A DNA stretch of 25,890 nucleotides from Pseudomonadota bacterium (GCA_023426365.1 JAFAAW010000081.1:1-25890); one strand, 5' to 3'; shown: positions 1-7,954, numbered from the stretch's first letter. Notes: generated by a model not told the origin, from the sequence alone. Numbers and translations: made by a program.

Positions 1-2
1 CC

Positions 3-194
3 CCGGCCCAGCCGACGCCCGAGGCGCGGCCCAAGCCGGCGGTGCCGGTGGCCGCCCGCATGCCCACGCCGCCGCCGTCGGCCGAATTGCCGGCCAACCG
101 CATCGCCGCCACCGCCACCCTGGATCAGGCGATCAAGCTGGGCGGCCCGGCGGATGCCTATGGCCCGCGGGTGAGCAAGCCGGCGCGCCACTGA
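3..194 (+). CDS. C-terminal end of a Pro/Ala-rich protein (partial)
   Basis: The window opens inside an open frame that runs to a TGA at 192-194; 63 residues are visible. The first half is rich in proline and alanine (PTPEARPKP, then a PTPPPS stretch), as in a periplasmic or linker region. The last part is less biased, with a short likely helix around TLDQAIKLGG. The codon pattern, with G or C in most third positions, matches the neighbours, and a strong terminator follows about 40 bp downstream. Together these support a real gene end. No family is recognisable and the start is outside the window. Confidence 0.6.
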   Translation, partial: PAQPTPEARPKPAVPVAARMPTPPPSAELPANRIAATATLDQAIKLGGPADAYGPRVSKPARH

Positions 195-236
195 CGTCGA
201 GCACAAACCTTCACCGTTTCGGACATGGTTCCCAAC

Positions 237-272
237 AACGGCTGACGCTATACACTGGCGTCAGCCGTTTTT
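237..272 (+). terminator. Rho-independent terminator of the first gene
   Basis: A perfect 12-bp stem (237-248 with 258-269, AACGGCTGACGC and its complement) encloses a 9-nt loop, and a T run ends at 272. It lies 43 bp after the stop of the upstream gene and 19 bp before the DUF423 start, so the DUF423 promoter must overlap it or be missed here. The loop contains TATACA, a possible -10 hexamer, but no convincing -35 lies upstream. Confidence 0.85.
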
Positions 273-290
273 CGTCAGGGAGCAAAGGCA

Positions 291-659
291 ATGCGGGCGT
301 GGGTGGTCTTGGCTGGTCTCAGTGGTGTGGTGGCGGTGGGGCTGGGGGCTTACGCCGCCCACGGGCTGGCCGGCGACGCCTATGCCCAGGGGCTGGCGCA
401 GCAGGCGTCCCACTACCAGTTGGTGCATGCGCTGGCCCTGCTGGCCGCCGATCGCCTGGCGGCCGAGGGACGCCGGATTGCCCATGGCGCGGCGGCGCTG
501 TTCGTGCTCGGGCTGGCGCTGTTTTGCGGCTCGCTTTACTGGCGCGCGCTGGCCGGCGGCGCGCCCTTGCCGGTGCCCATGGTCACGCCGGCGGGCGGCC
601 TGTCGTTCATGGCCGGATGGCTGGTTCTCGCCCTGGCGGGACTTGCGCGGCGGCGGTGA
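291..659 (+). CDS. DUF423 family small membrane protein
   Basis: The 122-residue protein has about four hydrophobic segments (roughly residues 4-24, 45-55, 65-85 and 98-118). Near the N-terminus it carries the DUF423/YgdD signature: a glycine- and alanine-rich first helix ending in GAYAAHGL, then QQASHYQLVHALALL. The family is an inner-membrane protein of unknown function, usually about 120-130 residues, so the length fits. The ATG at 291 is preceded by GGGAGCAAAGG, a usable ribosome-binding site. The gene stands between a terminator and the divK promoter region and looks monocistronic. The family call is firm; no biochemical role can be given. Confidence 0.85.
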   Translation: MRAWVVLAGLSGVVAVGLGAYAAHGLAGDAYAQGLAQQASHYQLVHALALLAADRLAAEGRRIAHGAAALFVLGLALFCGSLYWRALAGGAPLPVPMVTPAGGLSFMAGWLVLALAGLARRR

Positions 660-678
660 TTTCCGCCCCTTCCTTGGT

Positions 679-707
679 TTGACTTGTTTAGCCAAATTGC
701 CCATGAT
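679..707 (+). promoter_or_regulatory. Candidate sigma70-type promoter of divK
   Basis: TTGACT (679-684) is followed by a 17-bp spacer and CATGAT (702-707). The -35 matches the consensus in five of six positions and the -10 in four. It lies in an AT-richer patch about 80 bp before the divK ATG and is the best match in this intergenic region. Confidence 0.4.
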
Positions 708-789
708 GATCGCCCATTGATGAACGCGTCAGTCCGGGGGTGGGCCAAGGCCTTGATGGCGCGTTTCATCCGCCAATACAGGGGATCTC

Positions 790-1155
790 ATGGCGAAGAC
801 CGTTCTGATCGTGGAAGACAACGACCTGAACATGAAGTTGTTCAACGATCTGCTGCAGGCCAATGGGTATGCCACCCTGCAGACCAAGGACGGTCGCGAG
901 GCGCTGGATTTGGCGCGCTCCCATCATCCCGACCTGATCCTGATGGACATCCAGTTGCCGGAAATCTCGGGCCTCGAGATCACCAAGATGCTCAAGGACG
1001 ATGACGAGCTGAAGGCCATTCCGGTCATCGCCGTCACCGCCTTCGCCATGAAGGGGGACGAGGAGAAGATCCGCGAGGGCGGCTGCGAGGGCTATATCGC
1101 CAAGCCCATCTCGGTGGCCAATTTCCTCCAGACCGTGGGCAAGTTCCTGGCCTGA
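790..1155 (+). CDS. divK: DivK-type single-domain response regulator
   Basis: This 121-residue protein is a lone receiver domain. The acidic pair is E9/D10, the phosphoacceptor is D53 in LILMDIQLPEISGLE, the switch threonine is T83 and the conserved lysine is K105 in IAKPIS. The sequence is very close to what I recall of Caulobacter DivK, including NDLNMKLF near the start and MKGDEEKIREGGCE before the lysine. In that group DivK is phosphorylated by PleC/DivJ-type kinases and controls CtrA through DivL-CckA, setting cell polarity and cycle timing. AGGGGA at 780-785 is a good ribosome-binding site. In many alphaproteobacteria pleD follows in the same operon. Here the gene has its own terminator, and the nearby diguanylate cyclase is on the other strand. 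Confidence 0.95.
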   Translation: MAKTVLIVEDNDLNMKLFNDLLQANGYATLQTKDGREALDLARSHHPDLILMDIQLPEISGLEITKMLKDDDELKAIPVIAVTAFAMKGDEEKIREGGCEGYIAKPISVANFLQTVGKFLA

Positions 1156-1182
1156 GGCCGAATCCCAGCACCCATGACGACC

Positions 1183-1209
1183 AAGGCCCCGCAAGGGGCC
1201 TTTCGTTTT
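1183..1209 (+). terminator. Rho-independent terminator of divK
   Basis: An 8-bp stem (AAGGCCCC 1183-1190 with GGGGCCTT 1195-1202) is closed by a GCAA tetraloop and followed by a T-rich tail with TTTT at 1206-1209. It lies 27 bp after the divK stop. Confidence 0.8.
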
Positions 1210-1510
1210 GGGGCGTGTGTGCGCAGGCTGTCGGTGTCCCCCGTGGCGCGGCGAGACGGCTGAACCGTGGTCGATGACATGCGGACGGGCGTCGCGAAGG
1301 CAATGGCGGCCGGGGCACTTCGACGGCCCTTCCGGTCTTAAAGCGGACAGTCTCAGGTCACGCTCGCCCATGGGAAAAAGCCAGGGCAGAGCGGGCCGCC
1401 CGCAGGCCCTGCGGGCGTCTTCAGCCGGCGCCGGCCACAGGGCGCGCAGACGCCTGCCTGCGGCATTATGGGGGCGCGGGGCGGGAGGAGGGAAGGCAAG
1501 CGGGCAAAGG
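1210..1510. other. Gene-free interval between divK and rpmG
   Basis: No open frame in this interval has a ribosome-binding site or a recognisable product. The readable frames are high-GC by-products of neighbouring frames. The clearest structure is a 19-bp near-perfect palindrome at 1398-1416 (GCCCGCAGG, one base, CCTGCGGGC) without a T tract. A small RNA is possible, but I recognise no known family here (no SRP, RNase P, tmRNA or 6S hallmarks). Confidence 0.4.
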
Positions 1511-1544
1511 AAAACGCCCGCCCAGGTATTCCCGGGCGGGCGTT
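1511..1544 (-). terminator. Rho-independent terminator of rpmG
   Basis: An 11-bp stem (1513-1523 with 1534-1544, core CGCCCGCCC) has a 10-nt loop. On the minus strand it is followed by TTTTCC. It lies 29 bp beyond the rpmG stop. Confidence 0.8.
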
Positions 1545-1572
1545 GAAACCCTTGGGAAGTCCGAAGGAAGCC

Positions 1573-1740
1573 TTACTTGATCTTGGCTTCGTTGAACTCG
1601 ACGTGCTTGCGCACGACGGGGTCGTACTTGCGGAACTTCAGCTTCTCGGTGGTCTTGCGGGGGTTCTTCTTCGCCACGTAGAAGTAGCCCGTACCCGCGG
1701 AGCTAAGCAGCTTGATGAGGATGGTGGCAGGCTTGGCCAT
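1573..1740 (-). CDS. rpmG: 50S ribosomal protein L33
   Basis: The 55-residue reading starts MAKPATILIKLLSSAGTG and ends EFNEAKIK. Diagnostic L33 motifs are YFYVAKKNPR and KLKFRKYDPVVRKHVEF. It is the zinc-independent form: the cysteine pairs of zinc-binding L33 are absent, as is usual in alphaproteobacteria. L33 is a large-subunit protein near the E site of the ribosome. The ATG at 1738-1740 is the only sensible start. The gene has its own terminator and a good promoter at 1789-1816, so it is probably expressed apart from the diguanylate cyclase upstream of it on the same strand. Confidence 0.96.
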   Translation of the reverse strand: MAKPATILIKLLSSAGTGYFYVAKKNPRKTTEKLKFRKYDPVVRKHVEFNEAKIK

Positions 1741-1788
1741 GACGAAAATCCCGAAATCGTTGGTGCTTGTACGAAACGTAGGGGCCGG

Positions 1789-1816
1789 AAGATACTGTTT
1801 TGGCTGGCAGAGTCAA
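1789..1816 (-). promoter_or_regulatory. Promoter of rpmG
   Basis: On the minus strand TTGACT (1816-1811) is followed by a 16-bp spacer and TATCTT (1794-1789). This predicts a transcript start near 1783 and a leader of about 43 nt before the rpmG ATG. It is one of the best sigma70-like matches in the window. Confidence 0.55.
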
Positions 1817-1878
1817 GGGCTTCTTGCTCTCGGCCCGAGGCCCGGGTCGCCAAACCCCGCCCGGCCGGGCATCGCGGC

Positions 1879-2904
1879 CTAGAACAGCTCGACCCCGCCT
1901 TCGGTGTCGTGCGGTTTCAGCTCGCCGGCGGCCACCAGATCGTCGTAGTGGCAAACGCGGTTGCGGCCGTGGCGCTTGGCCCAATACAGCGCCTCGTCCG
2001 CCTGGCCGACCACGGTGGCGGGGATGTCCTCGGGGTCGATGCGCACGAAGCCGACGCTGGTGGTCACCTGGCCCACCTGGGGGAAGTGGAACCCCTCCAC
2101 CGTCTCGCGCAGGCGCTCGAACGCCTGGCGGGCGCGGGCGGCCACGGTGGGGGCCAGCACCACCACGAACTCCTCGCCGCCGAAGCGGAACAACAGGTCT
2201 TCGGCGCGGAACACCTTGCGCATCAGCGCCGCGAACAGCAACAGCACCTCGTCGCCGAAGGCATGGCCGTAGGTGTCGTTGATGCGCTTGAAATGGTCGA
2301 TATCGACGATGGCCAGCCAGTGGTGCTCGTCGTCCTCGTGCCGGCGGCGGTCGCCCGCCGCGCGGGTGGCGCGGGTGTGGGCGATGGCGCGGGTGATGTT
2401 GTCGTCGAAGGTCTTGCGGTTCTTGAGGCCGGTCAGCGTGTCGCGCTCGGAATCCTTCAGGATGGCCAGATAGTTGCGATAGACCGCGACGAAGGCGCGC
2501 ACCACCGGCTCGGACCCCGCCATGGCGTCGGTGCTGTCCACCACCAGAAAGGCCACGATCTCGTCGCCGTCCAGGATGGGCAGGCAGCGGCGCTCGATGC
2601 CGTCGCAGGGGGTTTCGCGCACCTCGCCGCCCAGCGCCATGCAGCGGGCCATCAGCGGGTATTGGTCCAGCGGCTGGCAGGGTGCTTCGGGCAGCAGCCC
2701 GCGGTCGCGGCCGCCATGGGCCAGGATGTCGATGACGGTGCCGTTGCTGCGCGGCAGCGGGCGGGCGATGGTGACGAAGACGATGCCGGCCAGCTCGATC
2801 AGGGTCGAGACCAGGCATTGCTCCAAATTCTCACGGCTGCGCTGTTCGGTGATGCGAACCACCGAGCGCAGGACACTTTCCAGCGTGATGCCGTTGTCTG
2901 CCAT
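1879..2904 (-). CDS. GGDEF diguanylate cyclase with an unrecognised N-terminal domain
   Basis: The 341-residue protein would make cyclic di-GMP from two GTP. The GGDEF domain begins at DTLTGLKNRKTF (about residues 155-166). It has DIDHFKRINDTYGH (201-214) for metal and substrate binding and the active-site loop GGEEF (242-246). RAED at 233-236, five residues before the loop, is a product-inhibition I-site. Residues 1-150 form a mixed alpha/beta region ending in a likely signalling helix; it could be GAF-like but I cannot name it. No signal peptide or membrane helix is seen. I chose the ATG at 2904 because longer frames run back into the S41 protease gene. Its position beside divK and rpmG is where pleD normally lies, but PleD's two receiver domains are absent. 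Confidence 0.9.
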   Translation of the reverse strand: MADNGITLESVLRSVVRITEQRSRENLEQCLVSTLIELAGIVFVTIARPLPRSNGTVIDILAHGGRDRGLLPEAPCQPLDQYPLMARCMALGGEVRETPCDGIERRCLPILDGDEIVAFLVVDSTDAMAGSEPVVRAFVAVYRNYLAILKDSERDTLTGLKNRKTFDDNITRAIAHTRATRAAGDRRRHEDDEHHWLAIVDIDHFKRINDTYGHAFGDEVLLLFAALMRKVFRAEDLLFRFGGEEFVVVLAPTVAARARQAFERLRETVEGFHFPQVGQVTTSVGFVRIDPEDIPATVVGQADEALYWAKRHGRNRVCHYDDLVAAGELKPHDTEGGVELF

Positions 2905-2944
2905 GGAATTCCGGCCACCGGCGCCGTCGGCGCCCCTTCCCACC

Positions 2945-2966
2945 CCCGAAGCGGGCCTGCTTCGGG
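2945..2966. repeat. Hairpin between S41 protease and diguanylate cyclase genes
   Basis: An 8-bp inverted repeat (CCCGAAGC 2945-2952, GCTTCGGG 2959-2966) has a 6-nt loop. It lies between two genes transcribed leftward. No T tract follows on either strand, so it is not a canonical terminator. It could be a weak terminator or an mRNA-stabilising end. Confidence 0.5.
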
Positions 2967-3019
2967 CGGCGCGGACTTTGCCTGATGGGGCGAGGTCCGT
3001 CAACCGCAAGTAGCCTGGG

Positions 3020-4645
3020 TCAGTGGCTGATCTGGCGATCGTGGGCGGGGTCGTGATCGGGGATGTGCGCCGCGTCGGGCGTGTGGCCGGGCGTGGACAG
3101 CGCCAGCGCGCTCTGATAGGCGACCGGGTCGCGCAGCAGCCCCTCGGCCAGTTCCATCTCCAGCGCGGCCTCGCCATGCTTGGCGCCGGGGCAGGTGGCG
3201 CGCAATTGCTTGCGCAGGTCGGTCTCGTCCAGGCGGGCGTGGCGCCACAGGGTGAGGTTGGTGGTCACCGGCGCCGGCAGCGACGCCTGCACCACTCCGG
3301 CCATCAGATTGTCGGGCGTGGCCGATTCGTTGGCGGTGCACAGGGTGGGCAACACCCCCAGGCCATGCAGGGCATAGCCCGACGGCGTGTGGAAGCGCGA
3401 CCAGGTCAGAGTCATCTCGCCGTCATTGGGCAATTGGATCACGGTCTGCACCGTGCCCTTGCCATAGGAATTGGTGCCGATCACCACGGCGCGCCCGGAA
3501 TCCTGCAGGGCGGCGGTGACGATCTCGGCGGCCGAGGCCGACTTGCCGTCCACCAGCACGACCACCGGCAGGTCCTCGCCCATGTCGCCCTCATGCGCCT
3601 CGTACGACTGGCTGGCCAGCGGCGAGCGTCCCTTGGTGGCGACGATGGGGCCTTCCCGCATGAACAGGTCCGACACCTTGACCGCCTGGTCCAGCAGGCC
3701 GCCGGGATTGCCGCGCATGTCCAGCACCACGCCGCGCAGCGGGCCGCCGTTCTGGGCGCGTAGATGCTCCATGGACTGGCGCAGGGTCTGGTCGGTGCGC
3801 TGGTTGAAGCTGGTGATCTTGAACTCGCCGATGCCGTCGCGCAGTTGGGCAGTCACCGTCGGCGGCACGATCAGGCCGCGCCGCATGCTGACCTCGAGCG
3901 GCTTGAAGCCGCGCCGCACCGACAGGCTCAGGGTGGACGAGACCGGACCGCGCAGGCGCTTGGAAATGTCTTCCTTGCTCATGCCGGCGATGGACTCGCC
4001 TTCCACATGGGTGATGATGTCGCCCACCTGCAGGCCGGCGGCGGCGGCGGGGGTTTCCTCCATCACCTCGGTGACGTGGGACTCACCCTCGGTCAGGTCG
4101 AACTTGATGCCGATGCCGCCGAAGCCGTTGCGGCTGGCGCGGTGCTCGCGCGCTTCCTTGGCCCCGGCATAGCGCGAGAACAGGTCCAGCTTGGCCAGGG
4201 TGGCGTCGAACACCACCTCGTAGATCTTTTCCAGCTCGGCTTCCTGCACCTTGGTGGACAGGCCGCGCGCTTCCAGCGCGGTGGTCACGGTCAGCCGCGC
4301 CCAGCCGCGCACGTCGTCCTCGGCCGGCGCGGGATATTCCGCGGCCACGTGTTCGGACGAGCTCAGCAGAACCTTGTCGTCAAGGCGGGAAACGCCGATT
4401 TCCGGGTCGATGGCGGCCAGTCCGCGCATGCCCTCCATGGCGATCGAGGCGGCGGTCACGCGGTCAAGGTGGCGCTCGACGATCGAGGTGTAGCCGAAGG
4501 TAAAGGTCTTTTCCGCCTCCGCCGTGTCGTAGGGGGCGTGGGGATTGGCTTGCAGCCCCTGGCTCACCGGGGCGCACGAGCCGGCGATGAACAGCGAGGC
4601 GGCGATGGTCCAACGTGCTACGGCGTTACGCTTCAAAGCTGTCAC
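3020..4645 (-). CDS. S41-family C-terminal processing protease with PDZ domain
   Basis: The 541-residue protein has an N-terminal signal sequence (basic residues, then a hydrophobic stretch to about 23; Cys24 in IAGSC is a weak lipobox). A PDZ domain spans roughly 175-257 (GIGIKFDL, then GLQVGDIITHVEG). The S41 catalytic domain follows. Ser371 in KSASAAEI is the nucleophile and Lys396 in GKGTVQ is the general base, with the 25-residue spacing typical of Prc/CtpA enzymes. MRGNPGGLL (310-318) also fits. Such proteases act in the periplasm on exported substrates. The C-terminal 90 residues are His/Asp-rich at the very end and unassigned. The start codon is GTG (4643-4645), with AGGA about 10 nt upstream; a TTG four codons later is an alternative. 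Confidence 0.88.
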   Translation of the reverse strand: MTALKRNAVARWTIAASLFIAGSCAPVSQGLQANPHAPYDTAEAEKTFTFGYTSIVERHLDRVTAASIAMEGMRGLAAIDPEIGVSRLDDKVLLSSSEHVAAEYPAPAEDDVRGWARLTVTTALEARGLSTKVQEAELEKIYEVVFDATLAKLDLFSRYAGAKEAREHRASRNGFGGIGIKFDLTEGESHVTEVMEETPAAAAGLQVGDIITHVEGESIAGMSKEDISKRLRGPVSSTLSLSVRRGFKPLEVSMRRGLIVPPTVTAQLRDGIGEFKITSFNQRTDQTLRQSMEHLRAQNGGPLRGVVLDMRGNPGGLLDQAVKVSDLFMREGPIVATKGRSPLASQSYEAHEGDMGEDLPVVVLVDGKSASAAEIVTAALQDSGRAVVIGTNSYGKGTVQTVIQLPNDGEMTLTWSRFHTPSGYALHGLGVLPTLCTANESATPDNLMAGVVQASLPAPVTTNLTLWRHARLDETDLRKQLRATCPGAKHGEAALEMELAEGLLRDPVAYQSALALSTPGHTPDAAHIPDHDPAHDRQISH

Positions 4646-4732
4646 CCGAGGTATGTCCTAAGCAGTACGCGAAGTGATCATGCCTGAGGCGTGCTGCTTG
4701 GGACCAGTCTTTTCACTTACCTCTTTGGGGGT

Positions 4733-4758
4733 GGAAAGTAAATGGAAAGTCACTTTCC
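4733..4758. promoter_or_regulatory. Candidate operator: three GGAAAGT half-sites
   Basis: GGAAAGT occurs at 4733-4739 and again 11 bp later at 4744-4750. A reverse-complement copy, ACTTTCC, lies at 4752-4758, so the last two form a 15-bp palindrome around C4751. The sites lie about 90-115 bp upstream of the S41 protease start. The one-turn spacing suggests a dimeric regulator with an extra half-site. The regulator is unknown. Confidence 0.35.
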
Positions 4759-4866
4759 CGCCGCGCAGACCCGGGGTTTAGAAATGCCCGCGCGGAAGGG
4801 GTGCCGGCGCCGAAAGCTCGTGGTGTTAACCGCCTGTTAATATTGTGGCAACCCGTCGGGGCGGCG

Positions 4867-7104
4867 TCAGCGCCGCCCGCGACCCTTCTTGAACGGCCCC
4901 TTGCGTTCCGGCTTGGCCAGCCGGGCGCGGGGGCGGCTGCCGCCCGGCCGGGCCGGCTCGGCCTCTTCCAGGCGGAACAGCATGGAGCCGGTCAACTGGT
5001 TGGCCTCGTGCAGCACCACGTCCAGCATCTGGCCCAACTGGAACTGACGCCGCGTGCGCTTGCCGATCAGGGCGTGGTGAACCTCGTCATGCTCGTAGAA
5101 ATCCTCGGGCAGGGTGCTGACCGGCACCAGGCCGTCGGCCCCGGTTTCCAGAAGGTTGACGAACAGGCCGAAGCGGGTGACGCCCGACACCTTGGCGGCG
5201 AAGCTCGCACCCACCCGGTCGGCGAGAAAGGCGGTGACATAGCGGTCCACCGCCTCGCGTTCGGCGGTGGCGGCGCGCCGCTCGGTGGCCGAGATGTGCT
5301 CGCCCCATTCCACGAAATCGGGCAGGCAATCGGGCGGCAAGCCGCCGTCGCCCAGCTTCAGCCCCGAGACCAGCGCGCGATGGACCAGCAGGTCGGCATA
5401 GCGGCGGATGGGCGAGGTGAAATGGGCGTAGCGCGCCAGCCCGAGGCCGAAATGGCCGATGTTCTCGGGGCTGTAGGCGGCCTGGGCCTGGCTGCGCAGC
5501 ACCACCTCGTTGACCAGGGTCTCGTTGGCGGTGTCCTTGACCTTTTCCAGGATCAGGTTGAACTGGCCGGGCCGCAGCACCTGACCCTTGGGCAGGCTCA
5601 GGTCCATCGACGACAGGAACTCGCGCAAGGATTCCAGCTTCTCGATGCTGGGCTGGTCGTGCACGCGGTACATGCACGGCTTGCGCACGCGCTCCAGCTC
5701 CTCGGCGGCGCAGACATTGGCCTGGATCATGAAGTCCTCGATCAGCCGGTGGCTGTCGAAGCGCGGCCGCGGCTTGATGCCCAGCACCTGGCCGTCGGGG
5801 CTGATGTCCACCTTGCGCTCGGGGATGTCCAGCTCAAGGACACCGCGCCGGGTGCGGGCGGCGAACAATGCGTTCCAGGCGCCGTAGAGCGGCTTGATCA
5901 CCGGCTCCAGCAGCGGCCCGGTCAGATCGTCGGGGCGGCCGTCATGGGCGTCCTGCACCTGGGTATAGGTCAGGCGCGCGGCCGAACGCATCATGCCGCG
6001 CACGAATTTGTGCTTGGTCTTGTTGCCGTCCTTGTCCAGCCAGAAATGCACGGCCAGACAGCCGCGATCCTCGTTGGGGCGCAACGAACACCAGCCGTTG
6101 GAGAGTTGCTCGGGCAGCATGGGCACCACGCGGTCGGGGAAATAGACCGAGTTGCCGCGTTTGTACGCCTCGCGGTCCAGGGCGTCGCCCGGGCGCACGT
6201 ACCACGACACGTCGGCGATGGCGACGATGCAGTGCCAGCCGCCGTCCTCCTGCCGTTCGGCCCACACCGCGTCGTCGAAGTCGCGGGCGTCCTCGCCGTC
6301 GATGGTGACCAGCGGGATGGGGCGCAGGTCCAGGCGATGGTCCATGGTGGCGGGGCCGGCGGCCTCGGCGCTCGCCACCACCTCGTCGGGGAAGGTGAAG
6401 GGGATGTCGTTGGCGTGGATGGCCACCAGCGACACCGATTTGGGCGCGCCCATGCGGCCCAGCCGCTCCTTCACCGCCACCTGCCGCAGGCCGTAGAAGC
6501 GGCCGGGCAGCAGGTCGCACATCACCAGCTCGCCGGCCTCGGCGCCGCCGGTCTCGCCGCGCGGCACGTTGTAATCGGCCTTTTCCTTGCGCGAGGTCGG
6601 GCGCACCCGGCCCGACCCGTCGGGCATGGGGTCGAACACCCCCAGCACGCGGGCCTTGGCCTCGCCGACGATGCGGACGGTGCGGCCCTCGTAGGTGTCG
6701 TCCTTGATGCGGCGCAGCTTGGCCAGCACGCGGTCGCCCACGCCCACCACCACGTCGCCCTTGCGCCACGGCGCCATGAAGATGCGCGGCGGGCGGCCCT
6801 CGCCCTCCCAGGCCAGCGGGCGGGCGATCAGCTCGCCGTCGGTGTCGGTGGCGGTGATCTCGACCACCGCCACCTCGGGCAGCGCGCCGGGACGGGCGAA
6901 GCGGCGGTGCGCCCCGCGCTCGATGGCGCCGGTCCCCTCCAGCTCTTTCAGCAAGGCCTTGAGGCCGATCTTGTCGGCGCCCTTCAGGTTGAAGGCGCGG
7001 GCCAGTTCGCGTTTGCCGACGCGGCCGGGTTGCGAGCGGATGAAGTCCAGCACCTCCTGCTTGGAGGGCATGGGAACGGCTTTGGGGCGTTTGGGCTTGG
7101 TCAT
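4867..7104 (-). CDS. rnr: Ribonuclease R
   Basis: This is a 745-residue 3'-5' exoribonuclease that degrades structured RNA. It has an N-terminal winged helix (about 10-65, VGKRELARAFNLKG), then cold-shock/OB segments to about 235. The RNB catalytic domain has DARDFDDAV at 272-280, with D272, D278 and neighbouring aspartates as metal ligands. A C-terminal S1 domain starts near AKVSGVTRFGLFV, and the tail is Arg/Lys-rich (KKGRGRR). Length and domain order match RNase R rather than RNase II. I chose the ATG at 7104 because the peptide from there begins MTKPKRPKAV. The longer frame adds 24 residues without family support. No Shine-Dalgarno precedes this ATG, and a possible promoter ends 6 nt upstream. 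Confidence 0.95.
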   Translation of the reverse strand: MTKPKRPKAVPMPSKQEVLDFIRSQPGRVGKRELARAFNLKGADKIGLKALLKELEGTGAIERGAHRRFARPGALPEVAVVEITATDTDGELIARPLAWEGEGRPPRIFMAPWRKGDVVVGVGDRVLAKLRRIKDDTYEGRTVRIVGEAKARVLGVFDPMPDGSGRVRPTSRKEKADYNVPRGETGGAEAGELVMCDLLPGRFYGLRQVAVKERLGRMGAPKSVSLVAIHANDIPFTFPDEVVASAEAAGPATMDHRLDLRPIPLVTIDGEDARDFDDAVWAERQEDGGWHCIVAIADVSWYVRPGDALDREAYKRGNSVYFPDRVVPMLPEQLSNGWCSLRPNEDRGCLAVHFWLDKDGNKTKHKFVRGMMRSAARLTYTQVQDAHDGRPDDLTGPLLEPVIKPLYGAWNALFAARTRRGVLELDIPERKVDISPDGQVLGIKPRPRFDSHRLIEDFMIQANVCAAEELERVRKPCMYRVHDQPSIEKLESLREFLSSMDLSLPKGQVLRPGQFNLILEKVKDTANETLVNEVVLRSQAQAAYSPENIGHFGLGLARYAHFTSPIRRYADLLVHRALVSGLKLGDGGLPPDCLPDFVEWGEHISATERRAATAEREAVDRYVTAFLADRVGASFAAKVSGVTRFGLFVNLLETGADGLVPVSTLPEDFYEHDEVHHALIGKRTRRQFQLGQMLDVVLHEANQLTGSMLFRLEEAEPARPGGSRPRARLAKPERKGPFKKGRGRR

Positions 7105-7110
7105 GGCAAA

Positions 7111-7139
7111 AGGGTAGCCCCTGTGCCGGCCGGCCACAA
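7111..7139 (-). promoter_or_regulatory. Candidate promoter of rnr giving a leaderless transcript
   Basis: On the minus strand TTGTGG (7139-7134) is followed by a 17-bp spacer and TACCCT (7116-7111), six bases before the ATG. Transcription would then start at or next to the start codon, consistent with the missing Shine-Dalgarno. The match to consensus is modest. Confidence 0.3.
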
Positions 7140-7163
7140 GGGGCACCCCGTTCGCGACCCGGA

Positions 7164-7191
7164 GCGTGAAGGCCAAAAATGCGCCTCACGC
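7164..7191. repeat. Bulged hairpin between the DUF4142 gene and rnr
   Basis: GCGTG-A-AGGC (7164-7173) can pair with GCCT-CACGC (7183-7191), leaving one bulged A and a loop containing AAAAA. There is no T tract after it on either strand. It may terminate or process the DUF4142 transcript; the function is not shown. Confidence 0.3.
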
Positions 7192-7275
7192 TTCAAGCTT
7201 GATGACCTGTCCTCGCAGGTCGCGCGCCCGGCATGGGCGCAGGACCATCGCGCCTCGCGTTCGAGGCCCGCCGCC

Positions 7276-7818
7276 CTAGCGCGGCGTCTGGGCCTGCTGG
7301 CCGCCCAGGCGGGATTGGGTGTCCTCGGCCAGGCGCAGGTGTTGCTCCAAGATGGGCACGCTATCCTGGGCAAAGCTTTTGAGTTGGGCGTTTTCGCCCT
7401 TTTCCGCCTGTTTGCGGAATTCGCCGATGTCCTTTTTATGATCGTCGATCATGGCCGCCATGTAGGCGCGGTCGAATTCCGCCCCCGACAGCCCGGCCAG
7501 CTTCTCGACCGTGCGGCTTTGCTCGCGCGGCAGCTCGGCCGGCGGCTTCAGGCCCAGCCCGCTGCCGATTTCCGACAGGCGCTGGTTGGCCTTGGAATGG
7601 TCGGTGACCATGCGCTGGCCGAACGTCTTGACGCTGGCACTGGCGGCGCGCTGGTCGGCCAGCTTGCCCAGTTGCACCTCCATCATGCCGCCGGCCATGG
7701 CGTGTTCGGCGAAATGGCGGTCCTGGCTGCTCAGTTCCTGCTTGGCGGCCTGCTGCGCGGCGGCGGGAAAGGCCGCCAGGGCCAGGGTCAGCGCCAGGAT
7801 GGGGACGGGGGGGCGCAT
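7276..7818 (-). CDS. DUF4142 exported protein
   Basis: The 180-residue protein has a clear signal peptide: a hydrophobic core PILALTLALAAFPAAA with likely cleavage after AAA near residue 21. The mature part is helical and carries the DUF4142 hallmarks: QDRHFAEHAMAGGMMEVQLGKLA near the start, FGQRMVTDHSKANQRL in the middle and DRAYMAAMIDDHKKDI later. The family resembles ferritin-like helical bundles and is periplasmic; its function is unknown. The ATG at 7818 has GGAG eight bases upstream. It is divergent from the small basic protein gene at 7955, and 171 bp separate it from rnr downstream. Confidence 0.88.
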   Translation of the reverse strand: MRPPVPILALTLALAAFPAAAQQAAKQELSSQDRHFAEHAMAGGMMEVQLGKLADQRAASASVKTFGQRMVTDHSKANQRLSEIGSGLGLKPPAELPREQSRTVEKLAGLSGAEFDRAYMAAMIDDHKKDIGEFRKQAEKGENAQLKSFAQDSVPILEQHLRLAEDTQSRLGGQQAQTPR

Positions 7819-7954
7819 GGCATGCTCCGTGTGTGGTTGAACCAGACAGCGGGAACAACACCTGGGCGCGGGCTGCGGGTCAGCCGTCATTGGCGCAGTG
7901 GACAAGACCGGGGCCGCGGGTTCACTGTGGCGGGGCCAGCCGAACGGAGGTCCC

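Noticed and set aside
1468..2985. Rightward frame of about 500 codons spanning rpmG and the cyclase gene
   Set aside because: It runs antisense through rpmG and the GGDEF gene, which have clear motifs.
2905..3177. N-terminal extension of the diguanylate cyclase
   Set aside because: It would overlap the end of the S41 protease gene and has no domain content.
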